In this document: piece by piece, positions 52,782 through 60,341 of the stretch
Numbering within the stretch: the first letter of the stretch is position 1
Layout of the letters: each line of letters begins with the position of its first letter
Assembly (NCBI RefSeq): GCF_900129635.1
Contig: NZ_FSRB01000001.1
Coordinates: 6,165,501-6,229,500 of the forward strand
DNA from: Singulisphaera sp. GP187
GTDB lineage: Bacteria; Planctomycetota; Planctomycetia; Isosphaerales; Isosphaeraceae
Direction of reading: 5' to 3'
Length of the DNA: 64,000 nucleotides
The notes under the pieces: generated by a model
Told to the model about the DNA's origin: nothing
Seen by the model: the letters and a program-made list of their open reading frames with translations, nothing else
Databases searched by the model: none
Position numbers and translations under genes: made by a program

Positions 52782-55700
52782 GATTTTTACAACTCCATCT
52801 GAAGGCGGTGGGGCCGTTCTCGGGGGTCGAGCTCGACCTCTCGGGCGGTCAGCAGGGCCTGCACCTGATCTACGGGCCGAACGAGGCGGGGAAGACCTCG
52901 ACGCTCCGGGCCTTGTCTCACCTCCTCTTTGGCTTCCCGACGCGCACGACCGACGGCTTCCTCCACCCCTACGATCAGCTCCGGGTGGGGGGGATCCTCC
53001 GCCACAGCGATGGCGAGGTCCTCGAGATCGTTCGCCGCAAGGGGAACAAGAATACGATCCGCGAGTTGGACGACGCCGCAACCGTCGCGCCCGAACGGCT
53101 CGGCCGGTTTCTCGGTGGGGTCGATCAGGAGACGTTTGAAAACCTCTTCGGCATCGATCACGCCCGCCTCAAGCAAGCGGGCGAAGAGATCAAGACCGGC
53201 CAGGGGAGGCTCGGCGAGCTGCTCTTCGCCGCCGGAACGGGCCTGGCCGGTCTCGGCCAGGCCAAGCAGCGGCTCCAGGAGCGGCTCGACGCCCTGTTCA
53301 AGCCGAGGGGCCAGAACCAGCGGATCAACCAGGCCCTGGCCGAGTACCGTGTCTCTCAAGACGAGATCAAGCGGTTCCAGTTGCCGAGCGAAGAATGGCA
53401 GCGGCACGACCGGGCCCTGCGTGACGCTCAGGAACAGGGGAATCGCCTGGTCGAGCAGACCCACGCCGCGCGTCGCGAGCTCAACCGGATGATCCGGGTT
53501 CGCGACGCGATCCCGCAGGTCGCCCGCCTCCGCCGCCTCCAGGGCGAATTCGGGCAACTCGGGGATGTCGTCCGGCTCCGTGACTCCTTCGGCGGCGAAT
53601 GCCGCGAGGCGGAAGAGACGCTCCACCGGGTGGTCAGCACGATCGAGCAGACCCGCGCCACCGTGGAAGAACTGGACGCACGCCTGGCCGAGACGGAGCC
53701 CCGCCACCTCCTGCTCGATTCGGCCGATGCGATCGAGGCGTTGAAGGAACAGCTCGGCGCCGTGGAAAAGGCGCTCGAACACCGCCCTCGGCTCGAGAGC
53801 TGGCGGCTCGAGAACGAGCACCAGGCCCGCGAAATCCTCGGTAAGCTCGGCCGGACCCGCGACCTGGACGCGGCCGAGGAGCTCCACCTGCGCGCCGATG
53901 AACCGCCGATCATCCGGACGCTCGGCCAGCGGTTCACCGCCCTCCGCGTCCAGCGCGACGAGACCCGAAGCGCGATCGCCAAGCACGAGGATCAGGCCGG
54001 TCGGCTCGAACGCGAGCAGTCCGGCCTGGGCCAGGCCCGTGACGTCGCCTCGCTCCGCCGCGCCGTCCGGGCGGCCCGCAAGGCCGGCGACCTCGACGCC
54101 AGGAACGCCGAGGCCCGCGCTGCGTACGCCAGTGCCACGCGGCAGGCGGCCCTCGGGCTCGAACAGCTTCCCGGCTGGTCCGGTAGTCTCGACGACCTGG
54201 AACGCCAGGCCGTGCCCGTCGAGCCCACGCTCGTCCGTTTCGAATCCGACTGGCAGGCCGTCGAGCGCGAGCTCCAACTCCTGGACGATCAGGAAAACGC
54301 GGAGTCGAAGTCCGTCAAGCAGCTCGAGGCGAAGTTGCGGGCCCTCGATCTGCATCAGGACGTGCCGACCGAGGACGATCTCCGCGCGGCACGTCAGCGC
54401 CGTGACGAGGGCTGGCGGTTGATCCGGGTTGCCGGGCTCACCCCCGCGGACGACACCGCGGAATCGGCTGCGTTCGTGGCCGAGTTCGCGCCCGGGCGCA
54501 CGCTGGCCGACGCCTTCGAGCAAAGCTTGCACCGCGCCGATACCATGGGCGATCGCCTCCGCCATGAGGCCGAACGCGTGGCCCGCAAGGCGGAGTGGCT
54601 CGCTCAGCTCGACGCCCACCAGAGCTCGCGCGACGGTCGTTCTCAAACGAGACGCGACGTCGAGGGCCGGCGGGACCGTGTTCACGCTGACTGGAAAGCA
54701 CTGGTCGATGCGTTGGGTGTTGCCGCCGCCGAGCCGGCCGAGCTTCGGGCCTGGCTCCGGCAGCGGGCCGAGGTGGTTCATCGCCAGGAGCAGGCCCGCG
54801 ATGCCCGGCTCGCTCGCGAGGAGTGCGAGGCTTCACTCGCCGAGCACCGCGCGGCCCTGGAGCGGGCGATGGGGGGGCTGGGCGTCGCGCTCCCCGATCC
54901 GCACGAGGGGCTCGCCGCCTTGCTCGAACAGGGCGAAGAAGTGCTCGAGCGCGAAGACCGCGCCAGCCGTCGCCGAGAGACTCTCATTAATCAAGTCGCC
55001 GAGGCACGCGCCGATCTCGCTCGCGATCAACTTCGCCTTCAGGCCACCGAGGACGAGCTCGCGAGCTGGCGGCTCGACTGGTCGGCCAAGATGGCGCGAA
55101 TTGGCCTCGAACCTGACGCTGCGCCCGAGCAGGCCGAGATCGTGCTGACCGAGATTCAGAGCCTGTTCGAGGCCTTGAGCAAGCGCCGTGAATTCCAGAG
55201 CCGGATCCGCGGCATCGACCGGGATGCCGAGCAGTTCGCCGCCGAAGTCGCCAAACTTCGCGGCCAGGTGGGCTTGGAGCTCGAGGAGCAACCTCCGGCG
55301 GTCTTAGCTCGAGAGCTGACTCAGCGGCTCCAGCAGGAGCGGAACGTCGAACAGCGCCGGACGACCTTGATCCAGCAGCGCGATCGCGAGAGCCAGCGGC
55401 TTCGCGAGGCCGAGACCGAACAGGTCGCGGTGGTCGCGCGGCTCGACCGGCTCCGTCAAGAGGCAGGCTGCGAGTCGACCGACGAGCTTCCCGAAGCCGA
55501 GCGCCGCTCGCGCGATCGCGCCCGGCTCGAGGATGATCTGCGTGCCTGCGAGGACCAGGTCATTGCGCTCGGTGCCGGTGCGGATCTCGTCCAGTTCGCC
55601 TCCCAGGTCGAGCAGGCCGACGCCGACGATCTCGGGCCGGCGATCGCGCAGCGCGAGGCCGACGTCGCCGCACTCGAGTCGGAGTTGCACACGGTCAAGG

Positions 55701-56311
55701 AAACGTTAGGCGCCGAACGCGTCGAGCTCGCGCGGATGGACGGCGGCGACAGCGCCGCGGAGGCGGCCGAGAAAGCGCAGACGATCACGGCTCGGCTCCA
55801 AACCGACGTGATCCTCTACGCCAAGCTGAAACTGGCGGCGGCCGTGCTCAACCGAGGGATCGAGAAATACCGCGAGAAGAGCCAAGGCCCGGTTCTCGCC
55901 CGCGCCAGCCAGCTCTTTGCCGACCTGACCGACGGCTCCTTCTCCCGTCTCCAGATCGATGATGACGGCGACGGCCGCGCCTTGTTGAAAGGTGTCCGGG
56001 CCGACGGCCGCCATGTCGGTGTCGAGGGCATGAGCGACGGCTCGCACGACCAGCTCTACCTGGCGCTTCGGCTGGCCAGCCTCGAGTCGTGGCTCCAAGC
56101 GCACGAACCGATCCCATTCATCGTGGACGACATCCTGCTGAACTTCGACGATCGCCGCGCCCTGGCCGCGCTCCGGGCCCTGGCCGAGCTGTCACGACGA
56201 ACGCAGGTTCTCTTCTTCACGCATCATGCACACCTGTTCGACCTGGCCCGCAAGCACTTGCCGGACGACGTCGTCTTCATTCAGACGTTGCCGTCGAATC
56301 GTCCTGCGTAG
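52778..56311 (+). CDS. yhaN: YhaN-like SMC-type AAA ATPase
   Basis: 1,177 residues. The N-terminal half of the ATPase head has FLQLHLKAVGPFSGVELDLS and Walker A GPNEAGKTSTLRAL. The middle, about residues 180-950, is long coiled coil rich in Arg, Glu, Ala and Gln. The C-terminal half has the signature region VEGMSDGSHDQLYLALRLAS and Walker B PFIVDDILLNFDDRRALAAL with TQVLFFTHH after it. This is the Rad50/SbcC plan with the AAA_27 N-terminal type found in YhaN. It works with the nuclease encoded immediately upstream. The gene extends nearly to 56311 with no break. Confidence 0.9.
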   Translation: MRFLQLHLKAVGPFSGVELDLSGGQQGLHLIYGPNEAGKTSTLRALSHLLFGFPTRTTDGFLHPYDQLRVGGILRHSDGEVLEIVRRKGNKNTIRELDDAATVAPERLGRFLGGVDQETFENLFGIDHARLKQAGEEIKTGQGRLGELLFAAGTGLAGLGQAKQRLQERLDALFKPRGQNQRINQALAEYRVSQDEIKRFQLPSEEWQRHDRALRDAQEQGNRLVEQTHAARRELNRMIRVRDAIPQVARLRRLQGEFGQLGDVVRLRDSFGGECREAEETLHRVVSTIEQTRATVEELDARLAETEPRHLLLDSADAIEALKEQLGAVEKALEHRPRLESWRLENEHQAREILGKLGRTRDLDAAEELHLRADEPPIIRTLGQRFTALRVQRDETRSAIAKHEDQAGRLEREQSGLGQARDVASLRRAVRAARKAGDLDARNAEARAAYASATRQAALGLEQLPGWSGSLDDLERQAVPVEPTLVRFESDWQAVERELQLLDDQENAESKSVKQLEAKLRALDLHQDVPTEDDLRAARQRRDEGWRLIRVAGLTPADDTAESAAFVAEFAPGRTLADAFEQSLHRADTMGDRLRHEAERVARKAEWLAQLDAHQSSRDGRSQTRRDVEGRRDRVHADWKALVDALGVAAAEPAELRAWLRQRAEVVHRQEQARDARLAREECEASLAEHRAALERAMGGLGVALPDPHEGLAALLEQGEEVLEREDRASRRRETLINQVAEARADLARDQLRLQATEDELASWRLDWSAKMARIGLEPDAAPEQAEIVLTEIQSLFEALSKRREFQSRIRGIDRDAEQFAAEVAKLRGQVGLELEEQPPAVLARELTQRLQQERNVEQRRTTLIQQRDRESQRLREAETEQVAVVARLDRLRQEAGCESTDELPEAERRSRDRARLEDDLRACEDQVIALGAGADLVQFASQVEQADADDLGPAIAQREADVAALESELHTVKETLGAERVELARMDGGDSAAEAAEKAQTITARLQTDVILYAKLKLAAAVLNRGIEKYREKSQGPVLARASQLFADLTDGSFSRLQIDDDGDGRALLKGVRADGRHVGVEGMSDGSHDQLYLALRLASLESWLQAHEPIPFIVDDILLNFDDRRALAALRALAELSRRTQVLFFTHHAHLFDLARKHLPDDVVFIQTLPSNRPA

Positions 56312-56455
56312 TTTTGATGGGCAGCCGCGGCGATACGCGTGACCTACGAAGTTTCCGGGACGTTTCATGAAGGGGAGAACGGGACGAGAATTGACGGAGG
56401 AAGTGCCTCTGGCCTGCTTCGCTGAGGCGTTGGAATCTCTTGGGAATGAGCCGCC

Positions 56456-56941
56456 ATGAAAGCCAATCCCTCTTCACTTCCGGCGCCGGCGACTCGGACG
56501 GTAATCCGGCAGATGACCCTTGTGCTTCCTCCCCTCCTGTGGTGCATGGGCTTCTTCCTCAGCATCGGCTTTCCAGGATGTCACGTCTCGCGGGCAATCA
56601 TGAACGCGACCGCCTACACGCTTTCCGGATTCGCGGGCTGGGTGGTTTATCGATTCGTCAGGAGACCATCCGATGCCAGTACAACCGATTTGTGGATGGC
56701 ATTTCCGTTCGCCGCAAATATAAATATCACTTTGCTGAATCCGAGGATCGTCCACTGGCCGTTTCGAGAAATGCTCGCCCATGGCCTGATCGTCTCGGTC
56801 GCATGCATGGCGTTGATAGGCCTTGTGCAAAGGCTACTGAGACAAGGGAAAAGAGCCCGCTCGGCTCGTGCTCATCCCTTGTCTGATGACCAGGTCGACT
56901 CGGCGATCGAACCGCTCCGAGAGACGAATTGCCCGACCTGA
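56456..56941 (+). CDS. Hypothetical membrane protein
   Basis: 161 residues from ATG 56456. Three or four hydrophobic segments are seen (MTLVLPPLLWCMGFFLSIGF; ATAYTLSGFAGWVVYRFV; LIVSVACMALIGLVQRLL), with a polar C-terminal tail. No known family. The ribosome binding site is moderate (GGGAATGAG). It lies 144 nt after the ATPase gene and is convergent with a DUF1559 gene on the other strand. It is supported mainly by its clear membrane pattern. Confidence 0.55.
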   Translation: MKANPSSLPAPATRTVIRQMTLVLPPLLWCMGFFLSIGFPGCHVSRAIMNATAYTLSGFAGWVVYRFVRRPSDASTTDLWMAFPFAANINITLLNPRIVHWPFREMLAHGLIVSVACMALIGLVQRLLRQGKRARSARAHPLSDDQVDSAIEPLRETNCPT

Positions 56942-57031
56942 TTCGCGGCCAGTGGGACGCGAGACCATCGAAGAGCGGCTTCGTTCTTGGAGGTGAAACC
57001 TTTTGGGTGGGCCGTGCCCACACTAAAAGAT

Positions 57032-58066
57032 TTAAAATGCGTCAGCGCTGATGATTTCTCCACCTTTCGTCGTGCTCAAGGCTCGCCATGTGGATAGGTT
57101 GATCGAATTCTTGACGAATCGAACCGAGCCGTCGGCGATCGCCGTGTTGACGCCTCCGGCGGTGTGGCGGCTCCGCGCGGCGAACGTGGTGTCGAGGATC
57201 TGGTCGGTGCTCAGGCGGATGCAAGGCGGGTTGTTTTGGTAAGGGAAGCTGCAACCGCCGTTGACCCGATCGGGGGCCGGGCTGTTGGGGGCCAGGTAGG
57301 TCTCGAAGGTGGCACCATCGCCCCACCAGGAAAATCCACGCGAGTCTTTATTGAAGCCGATGACGGTTTCCGAAACGAGCATCGTGTTGGAAACGCCGTC
57401 CAGAAAGCTGCTGAACGCGTAGTCGGCCAATCCGCCCGACGGGGGCGGGAAGTTGACCGAGGCGATGTCAACGAAGGGGCTTCCCATATCGGAGAACGGC
57501 GCTCCGGCGTAGGCGACGGCCCCTGGGTCATTGGCATTGGCGCCGATGGGATAGATTGCCGGCTGCAAGAGAACTGACGAGCCGAAGTTCGCGACGTAGT
57601 TATGCTGGGTGGCGTAGAACGTGTTCGCGCCCAGGATGAACGATCGCTCGTTGGGACTTGTCATCACGTCGCTCGGGCAGAGGAGCGAGCCGATCCGGCT
57701 GGCCGCAACCGTGACGTTGGTCGCCCCGAAAAATCGGAAGTTGGTGTCGTAAGGGCCTCGGCCTTCGGTGTTGTTACCCACGAAATTGAAGGCGTTGAAA
57801 ATGCCTTGTTGTTCCAGGTGAGGAAGCGTGAAAATGACCCAGGTGCCCCAGCTCGTGCCCTTCCGCCCGGGAGGTAGCCGGCCGTGGGTGCTCTCATAAT
57901 TGTGCATGGCCAAGGCCACCTGCTTCAGGTTGTTGGTGCACTGGGCGCGTCGGGCCGCTTCACGCGCGGCCTGCACCGCGGGAAGCAGCAAGGCAATCAG
58001 GACCGCAATGATCGCGATCACGACGAGAAGTTCGATCAAAGTAAAACCGCGACGTTGCCGGATCAT
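57032..58066 (-). CDS. DUF1559 prepilin-like protein
   Basis: 344 residues. Leader MIRQRRG, then FTLIELLVVIAIIAVLIALL and QAAREAARRAQCTNNLKQVA. The C-terminal RHTAGGVNTAIADGSVRFVK and GEIISADAF is the DUF1559 signature. Same design as the copy at 50249 but on the minus strand. Its lipoprotein partner lies 63 nt upstream. A pseudopilin-type envelope protein of unknown task. Confidence 0.92.
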   Translation of the reverse strand: MIRQRRGFTLIELLVVIAIIAVLIALLLPAVQAAREAARRAQCTNNLKQVALAMHNYESTHGRLPPGRKGTSWGTWVIFTLPHLEQQGIFNAFNFVGNNTEGRGPYDTNFRFFGATNVTVAASRIGSLLCPSDVMTSPNERSFILGANTFYATQHNYVANFGSSVLLQPAIYPIGANANDPGAVAYAGAPFSDMGSPFVDIASVNFPPPSGGLADYAFSSFLDGVSNTMLVSETVIGFNKDSRGFSWWGDGATFETYLAPNSPAPDRVNGGCSFPYQNNPPCIRLSTDQILDTTFAARSRHTAGGVNTAIADGSVRFVKNSINLSTWRALSTTKGGEIISADAF

Positions 58067-58129
58067 GAAATGCGTGTCCTTAAACTTTTGTATTGTGAGG
58101 ATCCAATAAGGGGGAGCACTTGGGCCGGT

Positions 58130-58645
58130 TCACTGGCTCAGATCAAAGTCGAACTGGTTCGGTCCCTCTTTCGTCACTTCGATGATCCGCGGCATTCGCT
58201 TCGGTGAATTCTTTTGCGGGATCAACGGGTTGGATCGAGAGATCTTGACGGGCTGGTTGGAAATCTCCGCGCCGGTGATCTCGTCGATGGTGACGGTGCC
58301 CCCGTCGTCTGCCGGGGAAGGGGCCGTGGTTCCTGTCTGGATCTCGACCGCGTAGCGTCCTGGGGTCAGGCCTTGCGCTGCGCGGAGTTCGTATCGTCCA
58401 TCTTTGATAACGGTGCCTGCCCCTTGAATTCCCGATTGGGATTCGGGATGAAACACGATCGAGCCCTGGCCGAGTGGTTGACCACCCTCCTGGACGACGG
58501 TGCCGCGAATCGGGAATCGTCCGTCCTCGGTGGGGCCGCTGACTCCGCAGCCCATCAGGCTCAGGAGCATCAGGGCCGCGATCGAAAACGCTCGGTCCGA
58601 CGCCTTCGTCGGCACGCTGGGATCGAAGCAATTGGAAGTGTTCAA
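58130..58645 (-). CDS. Lipoprotein partner of DUF1559 protein
   Basis: 171 residues. The signal peptide ends in LLSLMGC (lipobox, Cys about 33). The mature part has FPIRGTVVQEGGQPLGQGSI and VFHPESQSGIQGAGTVIKDG, then RYELRAAQGLTPGRYAVEIQ, the same small beta-sandwich plan as the lipoprotein at 49658. The two share order and partner but little sequence. The nearest upstream element on this strand is a cobalamin riboswitch about 450 nt away, so B12 control is conceivable but a small ORF intervenes. Confidence 0.85.
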   Translation of the reverse strand: MNTSNCFDPSVPTKASDRAFSIAALMLLSLMGCGVSGPTEDGRFPIRGTVVQEGGQPLGQGSIVFHPESQSGIQGAGTVIKDGRYELRAAQGLTPGRYAVEIQTGTTAPSPADDGGTVTIDEITGAEISNQPVKISRSNPLIPQKNSPKRMPRIIEVTKEGPNQFDFDLSQ

Positions 58646-58820
58646 ATGTTTTGCCTGCCTGCGAAGCGGATCAAAAAAGGGGCGGAGTTCGCGCCGGGGC
58701 GGTCACTCGGACGCAGCCGCGTCGAATCGAGATGACTGCACGCTCCCGCGAAAGGATGAGGGGCGACGTCCATCGTCAGGGCAACGCGAAGCATTGACCG
58801 GGATGCCGGGTCGAATCCGT

Positions 58821-58964
58821 TCAGCGACCGCTCAAGGGGACTGTGGCCCGGGGCGATTCCTGGGGCTGGTGGAATGGGCCGAGGGCTTGTCGTGATTCAA
58901 AGTCGCCAACGCGCGGCGACCAGCGTGAATCGAATGGAGGTGGGGCAACGTGAGGAATCGACAT
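58821..58964 (-). CDS. Small ORF downstream of the minus-strand cobalamin riboswitch
   Basis: 47 residues from ATG 58964, with GGAAAGG nine bases upstream. The start is 129 nt from the riboswitch end, the same distance as the small ORF at 60072 from its riboswitch, and the 30 nt before both starts are clearly similar (GCCCGGxCCGGC followed by AAGG). The peptide itself (MSIPHVAPPPFDSRW and onward) matches nothing that I know and does not resemble the other. It may be a leader peptide or a remnant of a lost B12-regulated gene. Confidence 0.35.
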   Translation of the reverse strand: MSIPHVAPPPFDSRWSPRVGDFESRQALGPFHQPQESPRATVPLSGR

Positions 58965-59092
58965 GGGCGCAGACCTTTCCGCCGGGCCGGGCGTGAGGGA
59001 TTCACTTCGACCCACCGGCGCACGGCACGTTGCAGACGGTCTGCGAGCGGCCCGCCCGGATGCTTAATGGCCGAAGCATCGGAACAGAAGCT

Positions 59093-59267
59093 CGACGGGC
59101 AGGTCTTCTGGCTTACGGCTCTTAATGGCCCCGGACAGCCTTCCCGCCTTGCGGCAGTGGCGATTCATGTCCGGATGCCTGACCGATTACAGCGGCGGCC
59201 CCGCGACGGATTCACACCGTCTTCCCTATTATCCCCCGCTCCCCATTCGGAGCGGCGGCACCTGTCG
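59093..59267 (-). promoter_or_regulatory. Cobalamin (B12) riboswitch, minus strand
   Basis: Read on the minus strand: CGACAGGTGCC opens P1, GGTGTGAATCCGTCGC and GCCGCTGCTGTAATCGGTCA-type core elements follow, and the B12 box GTAAGCCAGAAGACCTGCCC closes with GTCG. These are the conserved parts of the adenosylcobalamin riboswitch class. It should bind cobalamin in the nascent mRNA and shut off what lies downstream toward 58964. No recognisable B12-related gene follows; only a 47-codon ORF and then the lipoprotein-DUF1559 pair. Confidence 0.88.
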
Positions 59268-59282
59268 AGGATTCTTATTAGA

Positions 59283-59321
59283 ACGACAGGTGGGTTTCTG
59301 GTCAAGCAGGACGCCTGTCGT
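59283..59321. repeat. Short inverted repeat echoing riboswitch P1
   Basis: ACGACAGG (59283-59290) and CCTGTCGT (59314-59321) are perfectly complementary across 23 nt. The core CGACAGG is the same as the P1 start of both riboswitches. It may be a partial duplication or an unrelated hairpin in the promoter region. Confidence 0.4.
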
Positions 59322-59398
59322 GTGCCCCCCTCCCCTCTCACCACGGATTTGCGAAGTGGATCGAGTCTCTCGCAAGGAAACCGGGCCGTCGGTCTGGT

Positions 59399-59544
59399 CC
59401 GGAGGCCGAAATTCGCGGGAGAAACTCGTTCCCACGCTCTGCGTGGGAATGCCGTCTTGGCCGCGCTGCGGCCCCACCCGCCGGGGAAGACAAGACGACG
59501 CAGAGCGTCGCAGACGGCATTCCCACGCAGAGCGTGGGAACGAG
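59399..59544. repeat. Dispersed palindromic element, copy C
   Basis: The longest of three copies (146 bp). It starts CCGGAGGCCGAAATTCGCGG like copy B, contains CGTTCCCACGCTCTGCGTGG, and ends CACGCAGAGCGTGGGAACGAG-like in inverted relation to its start. It sits in the spacer between the two divergent riboswitches. It is noncoding and probably a REP/MITE-type element. Confidence 0.8.
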
Positions 59545-59759
59545 ATCTTATTGTTATTGCATGGATATCAAAAAATACGAATAGAACGATTTGGGCGGCT
59601 TGGGTCACGTCTCCAACCAATCCGGCACGGAATGAGGGACATGTGCATGAGCGTGAAGTCTGCGATTGGATCGTCGTCACACGCCAAAGTCTGCCAAGGA
59701 TAAGGAATTCCTGGAGGCGACTGGACCATCGACCCGATAGGCTCTATGATTCGTCATCT

Positions 59760-59943
59760 CGACAGGTTCCAGCCGCGAGAGCGGGTGGATGAAAAGGGAA
59801 GCCGGTGTGAATCCGGCGCAGGGCCGCTGCTGTAATCGGTCAGAGACTCGGGTGTGATGCCACTTCGACCCGGCGATGAGCCGGATCGGGGGAAGGTTGC
59901 CCGAGAATCGCTACGAGCCGAAAGCCAGAAGACCTGCCTGTCG
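59760..59943 (+). promoter_or_regulatory. Cobalamin (B12) riboswitch upstream of metE
   Basis: CGACAGGTTCCAGCC opens P1, GGGAAGCCGGTGTGAATCCG and CGCTGCTGTAATCGGTC follow, and the B12 box AAAGCCAGAAGACCTGCCTG closes with TCG. In many bacteria cobalamin binding to such an element represses the B12-independent methionine synthase when B12 is available. metE starts 399 nt downstream with a small ORF in between, which fits this role. Confidence 0.94.
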
Positions 59944-60071
59944 AGCGATCGTCTTGGTGCCTCGGACCCAGGCACGTAGGCAGGACATGGTACAGTCTGC
60001 GCTTGCGGACACCTCCTGCGCTCTTGGTCCGACCACCCCATCTGCCCGGACCGGCAGGAAGGATTGTCTCC

Positions 60072-60287
60072 ATGTTTACTCCCTCTGATCGTGAATGCGC
60101 AGGGACTTGCCCTCACCGGCATTCCCTCCTGGTTCGTACGGTCTCTCAGGCCGTCGCTCGTGTTGTCGTCACCGCAGTCGTGACTTGCCGCATCGCCGCT
60201 ATCGTCTCCCTCCTGGTTGGACCGCGACACGGTGTCGAAGCCGGGTTCTCCGTCCTGAAAGCCCGCGCGATCCCGGTCGCCGCGTGA
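60072..60287 (+). CDS. Small ORF between riboswitch and metE, possible leader peptide
   Basis: 71 residues from ATG 60072, with the strong site AGGAAGGA eight bases upstream. It contains a hydrophobic middle (VSQAVARVVVTAVVTCRIAA, IVSLLVG) and several cysteines (three before residue 40). The start lies 129 nt after the riboswitch, and the hairpin GCCCGGACCGGC just ahead of the ribosome binding site may be the switching element. It may be translated so that control acts on it first. No family is recognised. Confidence 0.4.
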   Translation: MFTPSDRECAGTCPHRHSLLVRTVSQAVARVVVTAVVTCRIAAIVSLLVGPRHGVEAGFSVLKARAIPVAA

Positions 60288-60341
60288 TTTTCGGTCGGTT
60301 GACACCCTTCGTTTGACACCCGAGTCCAGGAGTTTGTACCG

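Noticed and set aside
52787..54781. 664-codon minus-strand frame
   Set aside because: Antisense of the YhaN-like ATPase. Its Leu/Ala/Gly-rich sequence mirrors the coiled-coil codons.
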